Origin: Atrina japonica
Lineage: Eukaryota > Mollusca > Bivalvia > Pterioida > Pinnidae
Direction of reading: 5' to 3'
Assembly: GCA_030159075.1 (NCBI GenBank)
Contig: BROG01000043.1
Coordinates: forward strand, 1,684,001 to 1,748,000
DNA length: 64,000 bases
Below are positions 20,404 to 36,962 of the stretch, in pieces. The translations under genes and the position numbers were made by a program. The notes below the pieces were generated by a model that was given only the letters and a program-made list of their open reading frames with translations, ran no database searches and had not been told where the DNA came from. Each line of letters starts with the position of its first letter. The first letter of the stretch is position 1.

Positions 20404-23308
20404 CAGTTGAAGTGGAGACATGTTCTTTTAAACACTGTATTTATAAATAAGCATTAGGTGTTTACAGAAAAGTTAATTGATGAACATTACTCTTCGGAAT
20501 GTGCCCAATTGAAAGCAATTGCCCATTTAAGGTAATACACTGTAAAGAGTTATCTTTCTTTGAATATTAATATGTCATATACCTCGCTGTGTCTGATGCT
20601 CCATTTTTGTATTAAATTGAACGAGACATTATTTGTTCACAGACTGCGGAAGTAAGACCGACCGAAGTTTATAAAAACCTTAAGAATGTAAAACAAACTA
20701 ATTTAACATCGTTATTTAAATCAATGTTCGGTGCATGTAGTTCATTTATTATGTAATGTATTTTGTTGAATTCATTTTAGTAATACAGCAAAGGTGTGAC
20801 TTTGATAAATTGATCTGTTTTTCTTATTTATATAATGACATCATTGTAGCTCGAATAGAAAACAAAAACAAAATAAAATTAAAGTTGTAAGAATTAAAAT
20901 GAATGTTAATATTGTGTGAAAATGTACCAAGATATATGTTTGGAAGAAAAGGGGGAATGAATCATATTTTGAAGTAATGAAATAATTCAAATCAGTATTA
21001 TCTATTGATAATGTAAAATAAACTTCAATTTTCATTGTCTCTTAAAATTTATAAAATGGTGTAAATGGATTATGTAGTATTCAAATCGACACAACTTTAT
21101 TAAAATGATCAGAACTAGTATACTATATAGATACTACTTATTTCAAAGTGTAAAATTGAAATCTAAAACTTTCTTCCTTCTTTTTTAGAAGATCAAAATT
21201 TACTCAAAATTGCGAATCGTTCTTTAACACATTTCCTAGACTGACACTTATTTAACCTTCATCTTTCTTCATCTTTATTCTTGTTTTAGTTTCAAACTAG
21301 GAGAATATCACTATAATATTTACACTTTACTCGCTCAACGGTCATAGTTTATTTACTAACTGTATATGTCCAGTTTAATGGAAATTATTTGACCAAAAGT
21401 TCTTTATATTTGTCTGTTTTACGCCACAATCGACAATCTTTCAATTATACAATGGCATACATACTAATTGTGGGAGCGAAACTCCAGACGTGTTTATATG
21501 TGACTAAAAAAGTCCACAGACTTCCAAAAGTAGACTGGCAAACCTCCCCGCAAATTCAGATTGGATTTCAACAGAACTCGGAACACGCACAGACTAGCGG
21601 CGACTGTTATGCTATAAAACTAATTTTCACCTGAAGTTGCGTGGTTTAGTATTTAACATTCGAAATGGTTCATAAGTATTAATATTTGTCAATGAATGAT
21701 CAAACTTTTGTTATGTGTATACTCGCAGTCTCTTTCTGTCATTAATAAATAGTTTTAAAGAATGTAGATAATGTTGTTGTTCCTTTAATTATATAATTTT
21801 GAATCCTCAATTTATCATCACTTTATCAAACCAAATCGGTATCATTATCTTTATTCTATACCTTTGGTATTGTTAATAATATTTACAACCGCTGCACGAT
21901 TGCCAAAATTTGCATATATCATCATTTAAACTATTTCATCCATGTCGCGTGTCTCCAATATTATTATGACACCATTTCTAAACCACCGTTTTCAAAATTC
22001 GTATTCGACAACAAAGAAAGATTATACTTCATCTGTTTTTCATTAACATCTTCAGCTGTATTTTAAAAGTGCATGTCTTTTTAAGGTAATGTTCACAAAA
22101 TTGCATTTCGTGGTATTATCATTGAAAGAGTATGAATATGGTAATTGTGCACAAAAAGTGGATTCCTTATATTACATGAAAACATAAATTTGTTGAAAAT
22201 GCCGGATCAAACTTGTTTTTTTTTTACATTTCAACAACTTTTTAATATATTTTGTCTTATTGAAAAGTGCACGTGGCAAAACCAATAATTTGTAAATCTG
22301 TTGGTGCAAATGAGATAACACCAACACGATTGACAAAGATAATAAATCTAAAATTTATCTAATATTTTGTAAGGAACAAACACTTTTGAAGCAACAAAAT
22401 GAAATTGATCATTCAAATGAAGTTGATTATTAAAGAAGCATAATCGGTGTTTACCAATACTATATTTCGACTCTTTTCTACTTTTACTATTTGTACTTTA
22501 TGTACAAAACATATACGAACTATGCACAGGAAGGAAATCTTATATTTCTACGCATTTCTACATATTTCATGAAACTAAGGTAAAATCCAGTGTGGTATTC
22601 ATAAACATATATTAAGATTTGGTTAATCAATTGCAATTGAAAAAAAAATGCCAAACCTGGGTTTCTCAAGCAATTTTCACAAAATATATAGGAATTTAAG
22701 AATTGTCATGCCTGTGTACATGTCTTTTTTATTGTATATCAATCTAAGTGTTAAGAAAAGGGAAACATTTCTGAAAAAAGAACACAGTTAAAGAACATTT
22801 ATTATTTTTCTTATTCCCTCGTATATGGACATGCAGATGCAGAACCGGTTGTAACGATGTCAACGTTTGGTCATTTCCTCGTATATAATATTTTGGGTTC
22901 TTGCTTTGCTGACATAAACATTTTGTCAAATATTTCTCTTATAATTTGATGATAGATAATTTACAAAAATAGATAATATCCTAAATGGTGTCAATTTAAT
23001 GTTTACATTACATTTACAGTCTCTTAAACTCTTCTTTTAACGATAATGTCTATCAATACTTAACGTAATGTGCTACAGAATTACAAAACACACTAAACGT
23101 TTCATTTTATCTCATATTTAAATGTTAATAGTCTGACCTTATTGGTGACATTAACTAAAAGCTAATGTGTATTCAAATATGCCACTTAATTTTTTGGGGA
23201 TGAAAAAAAATATTGCAACCCAACCTACTATCTAATCTAAGAAACAACAATTTTGTACACTATCCCAAATGCTAGATTTATTATAAATTATAATATTTTC
23301 TAAAAATT

Positions 23309-23309
<1 letters not shown>
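19670..23309. other. Intergenic or intronic, no coding recognised
   Basis: AT-rich sequence with only short ORFs lacking family resemblance. It holds a compound microsatellite at 20294-20404: (TTA)n, then (AC)n, then (AT)n. Confidence 0.5.
20294..20404. repeat. Compound microsatellite (TTA)n-(AC)n-(AT)n
   Basis: Three abutting simple repeats are seen directly, one interrupted by AATGTTG. Confidence 0.95.
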
Positions 23310-23356
<47 letters not shown>

Positions 23357-23357
23357 C

Positions 23358-23388
<31 letters not shown>

Positions 23389-23404
23389 ACACAAACACAC
23401 ACAA
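23310..23404. repeat. (AC)n microsatellite
   Basis: About 95 bp of AC with a few interruptions (CCTCC, ATAC, CAAAC). Confidence 0.97.
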
Positions 23405-23584
23405 TGTATATTATACTCGGTAAGTACAAAATACATTATAGGTATGTTCATATCAAGTCGATAAAATAAAGAAACGCATTTTATTCACGGCGTAGACAAC
23501 GCGTGCAATATAGGGTGGATATAACGTATACAGAAATAAAAGATTTACTACTTCAGTAGATAAATATATGCAATTAATGTATAC

Positions 23585-23587
<3 letters not shown>

Positions 23588-23661
<74 letters not shown>

Positions 23662-23684
23662 TATCATATTATGTATAAAAATTG

Positions 23685-23755
<71 letters not shown>
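23588..23755. repeat. (AT)n microsatellite in two blocks
   Basis: Pure AT runs at 23588-23655 and about 23690-23755 are separated by a short AT-rich spacer. Confidence 0.97.
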
Positions 23756-23757
<2 letters not shown>

Positions 23758-24093
23758 GTTATTGAAAGTCCAAACGCAAAGAAATTAAATATAAAAATAC
23801 AGAATGCCACACCACAAAAACAGTTTTAAGTTTTATTACCTTACATTGCATTTCAAAATATGCATCTAAAGATTTATTTCGTCCTTTATTAGGCATAAAC
23901 TGGGATTTATTCTTTACTAAAGAAGGTTCATTTTCTTCTGTACCATAAAACATTTCAGTTAAACAAAATTTTCATTCAAATTCCTGAAGGTCTTTTTTCA
24001 ATTCTATGATATTGGGCCTGGGTGTAGGTGTAAATTTCAGACCTAATTTTAAAAACTGAAATTTGATTTTTATTTAGATTAACTGAGGACAGG

Positions 24094-24723
24094 TTAATAA
24101 TTTTGGGTTTTACCTCTTTTATGGTGGCTTCTTGACGCTTGTTTCCTGACAAAAAAAATTCTTATTTCTAGATGAATTTTGATAATTAATTGAACATTTA
24201 TATGGTGTATTTCTAAAGTTTGTCCAATATACATAGTATTTTCACCATTAAAACGTCTATGCATACTCCATGTGTTATTTCCAGTCCTGCTATTGAATTG
24301 TTTTACATAGCGTTTCGCAACATCGGAATATAAATCGACTTTAGCTTGCAAGTCATTCACTTTTGTTCGTTTTGTATTATTAACTTTTTTCCCTGAAGAT
24401 TGTTCTCGGAAACCTTTATTGATAACTTTTTCGTCCATTTGTCTTGTATGCCTTACGAATTTCACTTTGTTGGTTTGTTTTTGGCGGATATTTTCTTGTT
24501 GATTTTTTCTTTCTTGTCTTTTGCGTTTTTCACATATTCGTTTTCTTTCTTCCTCCTGTTCATACTTCGGGAGGTTTTTAATCCATTCATCCTTTTTCAA
24601 CCAAATCCTTTTGGATTTCTCTTCCTCTGCTTTTGTTGTCGATTCCCACAAATTGGAGGAAGAAAGAAAACGATTATGTGAAAAACTCAAAATGTCATAA
24701 AACATTTGTTGGTATCTACCCAT
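24094..24723 (-). CDS. Unidentified 209-codon Lys/Arg-rich ORF, possibly transposon-borne
   Basis: Open for 630 bp in AT-rich DNA, with an ATG at 24723 preceded directly by an in-frame TAA. Residues about 30-130 are highly charged (KAEEEKSKRIWLKKDEW, EEERKRICEKRKRQERKNQQ) and predicted coiled-coil-like; the C-terminal part has LYSDVAKRYVKQFNSRTG and WSMHRRFNGENTMYIG. No zinc finger, DDE or helicase motif is visible. It begins about 190 bp inside the pogo-like terminus at 24912, pointing inward, so it may belong to that element. A lysine-rich open stretch continues at 23759-23953 on the same strand (EENEPSLVKNKSQFMPNKGR), possibly a further exon. Function unknown; a chance ORF is not excluded. 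Confidence 0.4.
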   Translation of the reverse strand: MGRYQQMFYDILSFSHNRFLSSSNLWESTTKAEEEKSKRIWLKKDEWIKNLPKYEQEEERKRICEKRKRQERKNQQENIRQKQTNKVKFVRHTRQMDEKVINKGFREQSSGKKVNNTKRTKVNDLQAKVDLYSDVAKRYVKQFNSRTGNNTWSMHRRFNGENTMYIGQTLEIHHINVQLIIKIHLEIRIFFVRKQASRSHHKRGKTQNY

Positions 24724-24789
24724 TTATATTTATATACCATTTTCTCAGATAACAATTTCCTGTAATCATCCTCATTTTGGGGAATATTT

Positions 24790-24907
24790 TTTAGAATTAA
24801 CAGGAATTCTCGGTTTAACCTATGGAATTAAAAGGAATATTTAGCATATGAGTTCTTATGCAATAAGCATGAATATGCAATTATCAGATATGCAATTTAG
24901 TGGAATC

Positions 24908-24912
<5 letters not shown>
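24790..24912 (-). mobile_element. Pogo/Tigger-like terminal repeat
   Basis: Read on the - strand it starts TAGTCGATTCCACTAAATTG next to TA and continues with GATAATTGCATATTC and TTATTGCATAAGAAC, closely matching 18033-18150. It is a single end 6.9 kb from its mate and in inverse orientation, so 18033-24912 could be one decayed large element or two unrelated insertions. Confidence 0.6.
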
Positions 24913-25006
<94 letters not shown>

Positions 25007-25048
25007 ACACCATAGGATATATATAGTTGTTGATTCTATCTATCTATC

Positions 25049-25137
<89 letters not shown>

Positions 25138-25144
25138 ATGTATG

Positions 25145-25182
<38 letters not shown>

Positions 25183-25198
25183 TCTATTTATCTATCCA

Positions 25199-25262
<64 letters not shown>
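24911..25262. repeat. (AT)n microsatellite cluster
   Basis: Four AT blocks (24911-25002, about 25050-25128, 25150-25187, 25200-25262) are separated by CTAT and GTAT variants. The cluster abuts the pogo-like end, whose TA target lies in it. Confidence 0.95.
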
Positions 25263-25265
<3 letters not shown>

Positions 25266-26880
25266 AAATTAAACTAAAACCTCTTTTTTATGACACATGA
25301 AACTTAGAAAATGTAATTGACGCCGTTCTGTCTATTGAAAACATATAAAAATTTGTAATTAAATCAATTTTAATATAGGCAACCACAGATTTTCTTTGAT
25401 TTTCACTTTAATTGTTAAAATCAATTTGAAAAATTTATTTTTGGTTTGTCGCTGTAAAAGGCGTAAATGCGATCGATATTAGCAATGGTTATGATTGATA
25501 AGGTAATTATCACACATATATATTTTCCCCAATTCTACTTTGATACCATTACGAAGTAAATTATTCAAATCAATTTCCTGGATGCAATAAATCGGGGGGA
25601 AAATTGGAAATAAATATGAGATGTACCAAATGTTACCACTTCCACCAATATGATACTTTTTGCAGTTGTCTGTAGAATAAAAATTATAGCTTTCAGCGTA
25701 AACAATTTGCCTGCGTTTAAGTACGTGTATTTTTCAGTTGATATCTCTATTTGCAACTGAAGATTGCTATATCAATTGAAATAATTGTCAAAAATCACCG
25801 AGGTGCATCCAGTTAAATCCACCTGCCTGGCCTACACTCGGGAAAGAACAGAATTTTTTTCAGGCACAATCTATCTTTGACTAATTATGACATCAACTTC
25901 AAATTTACATCTGATTAGTTTTGATTTCTAAACACGAGCTGCATAGATGTTATCTACGGAAGACGGGTGCATTAAATTTTATTCGTTTAAAAAGAATTTT
26001 TATAATTTGTCAATTTGACAAAGTGGAGTTAACGCCGCCATTTAATAGAGTTGCCTAGAGACATATTTTTCCATTGACAAAAATATATGAACACTCATCT
26101 CTCAGTAAAGGAAGTGAACCATATAAATGTTGTTAGCTTTAATAATATTGAAATTACCACAAATGATACAAAATCACTCGTTATATCATGTTACGATTTA
26201 AGTGGTATAGGTAATGCATCTAAAATCACTTTCTTTGGCTCCTTAAATGCATTTTCGCAATTAAGATTAGAGAGTCTTTCCATAAAACCCCATCACAAAT
26301 GTTAAAAGCACCTCTTGCATGATTATATGGCACAGCTGTTTTTTCCGAATCTATAGATTGCCGTGCCTGTTTTGAGATCTTTAGATGGATAGATCTGATA
26401 ATACATTTTAATATCTATATAAGCTATTTATTAAAAGATTTATATCGATAATCTTATCTCAGTTTTTTATGCTTCAAAGATGGCACATCAGTCTTCATGA
26501 TTTGCTTTTTCCCAAACATTTCAAAAGTAAACCATTATGTTTTAAAAGCAATTTCATAAATTTAAACATTTACAAAAGTTTTGAAAACTGAAATCACCTT
26601 TTCATATTAAAAGGCAAAACATTCCAATGATATGTGCAACAACACACCCTTATCAACCACAATACTTGCCAAATTATTTTAAAAAGTTGTAACATTTAAA
26701 ATACTTTTTCGAACACTAAAATAATGCTTAGTGTCAAGTTGATTGCAAAACGCTATTCAAACATTGCAGAACTTTCACTCTATTATAACAATACCCAAAT
26801 GACAAACACCACTAAAGTTGTACCAAATATACGTTTATATTACGTTTATCACTATCATGTAACCCTGTAGACGACGATTC
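25263..26880. other. Intergenic, nothing recognised
   Basis: AT-rich sequence. A 72-codon ORF at 26087-26305 (+) has no recognisable domain and no supporting splice context. Confidence 0.5.
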
Positions 26881-27480
26881 CAAACCACTTGTTACCGTTA
26901 AACAGAAACATCAAGCTAAATGTTACCGAATGTTTAAGACGTAACGCTTTTTTCCCCACTGTAACATAACATTACACGGTTGGTAACCACTCCAAACTGG
27001 CTGTTAATGTGAGCTTAGACGTTACGTGTCTCAAAGTAACACAAAGATGCACTGTTGACAACCATGTGTAAACCAGCTGTTACTAAGTGGCTATAACGTT
27101 ACGGTTTTCACTGTAACATAAAAATACACTGTTGGCAACCACATCAAATCAGCTGTTACCAAGTGTCTATTACGTTACGTTTTTCAGTTAGTTACATAAA
27201 ATATGCTGTTGGCAACCGCGTCTAACCAGTTGTTACAGGGTGTCTATGATGTTACGTTTTTCGCTGTTACTGGATGTCTAAGACGTTACGTTTTACACCG
27301 TTACATAACAACACGTATCTGGCAATAACTCCAAACCAGCTTTTACTGGGTGTGTAAGGTGTTACGTTTTTCACTGTTACATAACAATATCTTGTTGGCA
27401 ACCACATCAAACCAGCTGTTAATAGGTGTCTAAGACGATACATTTCTCACTGTAAAATAACAGTAGACTGTGTACCAAAA
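26880..27480 (+). repeat. Minisatellite, about 77-bp unit, about 7-8 diverged copies
   Basis: Each unit carries ACCAGCTGTTACTGGGTGTC, ACGTTACGTTTTTCACTGTA and TGTTGGCAACCACATC. Marker positions 27075, 27151, 27228, 27339 and 27414 give a period near 77 bp with one irregular step. Confidence 0.85.
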
Positions 27481-27877
27481 ACCTTCACATATGAAACAAA
27501 AAGAGTGTGAATGTTAGACGTGCTTTTCAAGAATGCAAAGTCATAAAATTAGAACTAACAACAACTTTCGAAAGAAACATCTAAACTTTGTTATAAATCA
27601 TGATTTTTATTATTTATCTTAATCTTAATAAATCACAATGGTCCAATGTAGAAAACATTCAAAAATGACGAATGAGGAAAACTGGCAAAACAAGGTCTGT
27701 ATAAGAATGAATTGACGACCTTTTGAATACATTTCTTTCCTTATTGGACATCAAAACGAGAAATTAAATATCTGCATCAAACTGAGCTTAAGATTATGGC
27801 AGCCCGAGTTTACGTTTGGTTATAAACAATGTAATAATATTTGTATCTAAAGTCGATCATAATATATAAAAATTTCA

Positions 27878-28240
27878 GATACCAAAGTATAAATCAATAG
27901 AATGTCCAGGACATAGATACAAATCTGGTAAAAATGGACAAACATGGACCTCTGGAAACCAAGAAGTGGGATCAGGTGCCATGGAGGAGTAAGAATCCCC
28001 TGTCGACCGGTCACACCCGCCGTGAGTCCACAGTCAAGTCCAATGAAACACGTGAGGAGTGTATCATCGTCACAATTGGTACAGACGTCTCAACAACCGC
28101 CAACGAAAAGACAACTCAACATTTCACTTAGTGAAACAGAGTAGTCGCAAACAAAACTATTATACCGACCGTAAAATTTGCGGAACGTTGACATTAAACG
28201 CGGTTTTCGATATACCTGTGTCAATAATTTGTCAGTGAGT
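27878..28240 (-). pseudogene. 5'-truncated Penelope-like retroelement: RT C-terminus plus 3' tail
   Basis: On the - strand from 28240 it reads the end of the RT ORF in pieces (a KFYGRY-like segment, then VSLSEMLSCLFVGGC and stop). A 3' tail follows with CGGCGGGTGTGACCGGTCGA, TTACTCCTCCATGGCACCTG and TTTATACTTTGGTATCT. It matches the tail at 45912-46125, and the RT end continues the type of sequence seen at the end of 63461-64000. Loss of the 5' part suits target-primed reverse transcription. Confidence 0.7.
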
Positions 28241-29287
<1,047 letters not shown>

Positions 29288-29524
29288 AAATTATAAAAAA
29301 GCTACATCCGCCTTTTTGTATACTTCGGTAATGTACGGGTAAGATGAAGTTAGATGAATTCAAGCATATTTAGGTATGTAAAGCGAAACGGATTCCGCTA
29401 CGTTTTGTCAACATTATATTATTTATTTAATATTCAATTTTTTAATTATTAAAATTATGTTTCACATGTCAAAGAAGTATTACTCTTCTTTAAACTAATA
29501 ATTCCGTAGCATAGGTTGGCAGAA

Positions 29525-29688
<164 letters not shown>

Positions 29689-30234
29689 TTCCATAACCGG
29701 AAGTATTTATATTGTTTTTGGATGTTACAAAATGAATAATGTAAAGGAATGTATTGAAAGATGACAACCCTACTGACAAACTGACATGTTTCATTTTTAT
29801 GTTATTTTCCACTCATACGCCTGGTGACACAACGTAACAATTTCATAATTAAATCAATTAATATTCCAGATATAATTTGATATATGACAGATCACTTTTT
29901 TCATAACCTTAGCATTGCAAATTTAGTATTGTAATTCAATGGATAATAATTTGTTTTAGGATAACAAGTACATTACTTAATTGATAGATGTTAGAGATTA
30001 CAAAGTGATTTTAAACAAAAGTTGCTTTGTATATTTAATAAGGACAAGGAAAAGGGAAATTTAAAATCGAGCTTTATTTTCTATCCCACACTATATCAAT
30101 GTGTAAATGCTATATGTTTGTAATATATAAATTCTCTTTGTGACATATTACTTTTAAGTTTACATTTTCACACTTTGTCTGGTAATAAGGTTTTTATTTC
30201 CCATATTTATAGATATAAAGAAAAAAGGCATGGG

Positions 30235-30905
30235 CTTTGATTTATTGCATGGGTTAACACACATTGTATATTTTGGATTGGTTTACATTGTATATTTGGA
30301 TACGTTTACATCGTATATTTGGATGGGTTTACATTGTATACGTGGATGGGTTTACATCGTATATTTGGATGGGTCTGCATTGTATTTTTGGAGGGGTGTA
30401 CATTGTATATTTGGAGCGGTGTACATTGTATACTTAGATGGGTTTACATTGTATATTTGAATGGGTTTACATTGTATACTTAGATGGGTTTACATTATAT
30501 ACTTAGATGGGTTTACATTGTATACTTAGATGGGTTTACATTGTATACTTAGATGGGTTTACATTGTATACTTAGATGGGTTTACATTGTATACTTAGAT
30601 GGGTTTACATTGTATACTTAGATGGGTTTACATTGTATATTTGAATGGGTTTACATTGTATATCTATAGGGGTTTACATTATGTATTTGGATCGGTTTAC
30701 ATTGTATACTTAGATGGGTTTACATTGTATACTTGATGGGTATACAGTGTATATTTGAATGGGTTTACATTGTATATCTATAGGGGTTTACATTGTGTAT
30801 TTGGATCGGTTTACAGTGTAAACTTGGATGGGTTTACATTGTATATTTTGATGGGTTTACATTGTATATTTGGATAGGTTTACATTGTATATTTGGATTG
30901 GTTTA
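30235..30905 (+). repeat. Minisatellite, 22-23-bp unit, about 30 copies
   Basis: Units of ATGGGTTTACATTGTATACTT with variants (TTGGAT, TTAGAT, CTATAG). The centre (about 30440-30630) is nearly homogeneous with GTATACTTAGATGGG, while the ends are diverged. Confidence 0.95.
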
Positions 30906-32912
<2,007 letters not shown>

Positions 32913-33210
32913 TGTGTTTTGTGACAGTTAAAAGATTCAATGATTCAATGATTCTCTTCGCCATTATTCATAAATCCCTATTTATGCCAAACATTTACTG
33001 TTAATTGAAAAGATTTTCAAGCTAAAACTTACTAAGGTATGAAAGAGTAGTACTTTCTAATACGTGTTGAGAGTTACATAGAACCCATATAGGGAAATCT
33101 TGAAATACAGGCATTATAATTATATATACATGTATATCAATTTAGCCGATGTGAATATTGTCAACTCACCAACAAATAACACAAGCATACAAAATATGGA
33201 CGTTTGAAAG

Positions 33211-33300
<90 letters not shown>

Positions 33301-33332
33301 ATACTACTACTACTACTACTAATACTACTACT
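33211..33332. repeat. (CTA)n microsatellite
   Basis: About 40 CTA triplets with two ATA interruptions, followed by scattered CTA remnants to about 33375. Confidence 0.97.
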
Positions 33333-33379
33333 TTAATGCTGCTATAACAACCACGACTACTTCTACTACTACTACACCC

Positions 33380-36300
33380 CTACTGTTTTTACTTTGGTTA
33401 CTATGATTGCTGATACTACAGCTAAAACATTCCTAATGTTACATTTCTACTACATCCCCTCCTTCTATTTCTTCAACTTGTTTCATCACTATCATATTTG
33501 TGAAGTTCGATAGGTCAAATTAATTATAAAAGATTTTCAAGACGCTCCGGTATTTCTCTATCGTTTGCTACCCTCCTCGGGTTTTGCAATTCATAAAGCG
33601 ATCGTAACCTTTACGTCTTTTCATGTTTATACGAGCTCTTTGAACTGACATTTGGGAACACCGCTGAATACACACCGCTATTATTTTTATGAGTACCATG
33701 TAGTCTATGCGTCCTTAGGATTCTTTCAAAGTGTCATTCATCGAGTCAATTTGATTTTTAAGTTCTTTTCAAACTACAAACGACTACTTATTTATAAAGA
33801 TATCAAACATTACCGGATCATTTTATGTAAATTTATAGTAACGAGAGTCATTTAGATAATTTTCATTACACAGAGCGATACATCTTTATAAAAGGTAAAT
33901 GTGATGCGTGAAGCCATTCATCTTATATATGAATAGACAGACTCACATACTTTGTTTATATTAGATGATCTCGTCTCATACCTATATTGGCAAAAATAAA
34001 TAAACTCAAATGTAACCTATATCAGATGTTTATGAAACAATTTACATTCCAAATCTCTAGTCCAAAGGATCTATTCAAGAATTTTTGTTTGTTTTCGGTT
34101 TTCTCAGAAAAAAACCCAAAGTAAGTCTTCATGATACTGATAAAACAGTCCCACCAACATTGGTAGTCTGACAGTTTTGTAGATGTAAGTTATAGTACAT
34201 GAAACTTAAATCTCTGTAAAATTAATATAATTCTTGATCACAAAAGAAATAATAAATGCACACTTCTAATCATTTCTCCGGCGATAAAATCTCTCTTGAA
34301 AACCTGCCATACAGGAACTGCTCTCAGTAAATTATATCACGTTTATTATGCGATATCGCAATAAATAAGTCTCTCGGCTATTTTATTTTGTCGCGTGACG
34401 GGGTTCTTGTAAAATGCTAGACGATCAAGATATGTACTAGCTCAGCATAGTTGCCGTCGTATGAAATATCAGGCCGAGAAATTTGAACAAACAATAGAAT
34501 GTGTGGAAATAATTGTAGGCTAATTAAAATATTTGATGAACATCATGACAAAAAGTCACCCACTTTGCTTATTTGTCAAGCGAGGTGGTGAAGACAAATT
34601 GATTTTAAACCCGAGTAGTTGTGTAAACTGTCATTGTATTGATAAGTGATAAGACCAGCTTGTCATCTATTGGCTGCAATTCTGAGTTTTAGCAGCCTAC
34701 TACAATAGCATTCATAACAAGGCATTTATTTATTTTCTGTGATTATAGCGCTTTACTAGACCAGTATTATCGATAGAATACTAATGAGTGTAAATATGTC
34801 TGTTCTAACACTTTTGTCGAGTAATTTTCAAAATGACGCAATTAAACTGACATTCATTTTTTTAGTTGGAATTTTTAATAAATTACTTTTGATCAAAGTA
34901 AATGAATTTCCATTTAACGAAATCATTAGGGTGCGCCCTAAATGAAAATAGAGATGATCTCTAATGGATCAATTGTTTTATCCGAGAATTGATTATTGTA
35001 ATTGATTCATTTTCTACTTGTAGTTATAGAGAGACGAATCTATCATTACTTGGAGAAAATTTGAAATATCAATCAAAATGATAGATGACAGTGCTTGATC
35101 ATGCAACAATCTTCTATCAAAACCGAATAATGAATTTATCTAAACAAAATTTTCCGAAATAATCCAACAAAAGATAGCGTTTGTCCTGGTCTAAAAATAA
35201 ATATGCAAATTTTGTGATATGTTATGTTAAATATCCCTGCTTGCATTTCCTCGAAACCTTCGTCTGATTCCACGGGAGACACAAATATCATATGTTGAAT
35301 GAAGATGTATCGTGTAATACCAAACTTTGTTAAAGTTTTAAATCACATACATCAGATGGCGCCAGTAGCATTACAACCTAACGCTTTTTGTCCTTACAAT
35401 AATAATTATTCCGAACATTTTATGACAATTAATGTAGCAGTTAACAAATTTATCACCGTGAACATGTCAGGTAAAAAGAATTTGAGAATTAATTTGAGCC
35501 GCTTTTATATCGAATTGAGTGTTTCAAATGTGAGGACTTCAACATGTATTTTTTAAGACATGTTAAGTATATATATGTTAAGTAAGTGTATATATGTGTA
35601 AGTAAGTAAGTGTATAAGTAAGTATATATGTTAAGTAAGTGTATATATTTTTCCGGATATTTACATTGTAAGCAGAAGTAAACTAAATATAGAAATTCAT
35701 AAGTATACTGTCGATCGGAAAGTGAATATGGTTAGATTACAATACAGTATTGTATATATCACCTCAGAGAGCATATATTTCACAAAAATATGCATAGGCA
35801 TTGACACGTACCTGCACTAATATACAATAAGATTAATAGAATCAACAAAAAATATGTTTCTGGAAAACAAAACCTTGTTTCTCGGCTATAAATCTGTGTG
35901 AACCACCATAAAGATATTTGATCTACATACATTGAAGATTGCGTTAAGCATGCAAAGTAAAGCAGTAGAACAATTAAACTGTGTAAAAGGTCGTTGAAAA
36001 AACCGGACAAATGATATAGTAATTAGGGACATTAATGATACATGGACACGGTCAGTTGACACTGTCCCGTCAATTAAATAACCTGACATGATGACATGTT
36101 TATAGAGAAAGGCCGTATACTCGTAATCTATATCACTTAAGACTGGGGTCATGACAAAATACCGTATTGCATGCGACAGTGGTAATGACTAGATGGCTTG
36201 CAACGACGATGTCATCATAATAATATTGAGGAAGAGAGCTTGAATACCATTTGCATATAAACAACTGATATGTCCATTACACGTCATTTACTATTACTAA

Positions 36301-36630
36301 AAATGTTTGACTTGTGGTCTGGTAAATTAGACAATTTATTTATCCATCTTATGGTCAAATATGCGATGATGATCCATCAGAACAAGAATATATTAGTAGT
36401 AATATGTGAATAATTATTATAGAATCAACATTTTAATTAATGGATTTTGTGATTTACTAATTTAATCTGCATTAACATGGTTGACCAATAGATGATACTT
36501 AAAAATACAATGTTACGATAAAATAAATGTCATCTTTATATGAATTTATTTTAAACGTGCAAATATGTCGTGAGTTTCGATTTAAAGAGACAAAAATGAA
36601 GAATTACTAACGGATAAACGACATTCCAAA
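33380..36630. other. Intergenic, little recognised
   Basis: The only structure seen is a short (TAAG)/(GTATAT) tandem tract at about 35563-35650. ORFs here (for example 35299-35556 +) have no recognisable domains. Confidence 0.5.
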
Positions 36631-36649
36631 TCCATTAGAATACAAAAAA

Positions 36650-36795
36650 AAAATTATAAGTGGTCTCAACATGTCGAACAATTGTGAATCTCAAACGGGA
36701 TGAGGCCAATTGTCCGAAAGGAGTCAACGTCCCGGTTGGCATGCCACACTCGTCAAAAATGTAACACGAAGTCTCTCGAATTCGGTGAAAAAAAA
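36650..36795 (-). mobile_element. Penelope-like retroelement 3' tail, uninterrupted copy
   Basis: On the - strand: GACGAGTGTGGCATGCCA, GTTGACTCCTTTCGGACA, CATCCCGTTTGAGATTCACA and GACATGTTGAGACCA. The order is the same as 47480-47650, but without the 64-bp palindrome found there. Confidence 0.6.
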
Positions 36796-36885
36796 GAATC
36801 TGTAGAGTGACACAGACGCATTGCATGTATAATGATAATTTATTGTAAATTATGTAAAATAAATAATTCCGCATATACTTACGTA

Positions 36886-36907
36886 CACGCACATACATAC
36901 ACACACA

Positions 36908-36960
<53 letters not shown>
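36886..36960. repeat. (AC)n microsatellite
   Basis: About 75 bp of AC, with AT interruptions at the left. Confidence 0.96.

Positions 36961-36962
<2 letters not shown>

Noticed and set aside
24400..24681. 93-codon + strand ORF rich in Phe and Leu
   Set aside because: It is the antisense shadow of the 209-codon - strand ORF.
18033..24912. A certain single 6.9-kb autonomous transposon
   Set aside because: The left terminus already forms a complete 337-bp MITE and no transposase was found between the ends, so only the possibility is reported.
27934..28144. Two overlapping + strand ORFs (65 and 66 codons) as small proteins
   Set aside because: They are antisense readings of the retroelement RT end and 3' tail.
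35299..35556. 85-codon ORF as a gene
   Set aside because: No recognisable domain, no splice or repeat context; length expected by chance at this scale.
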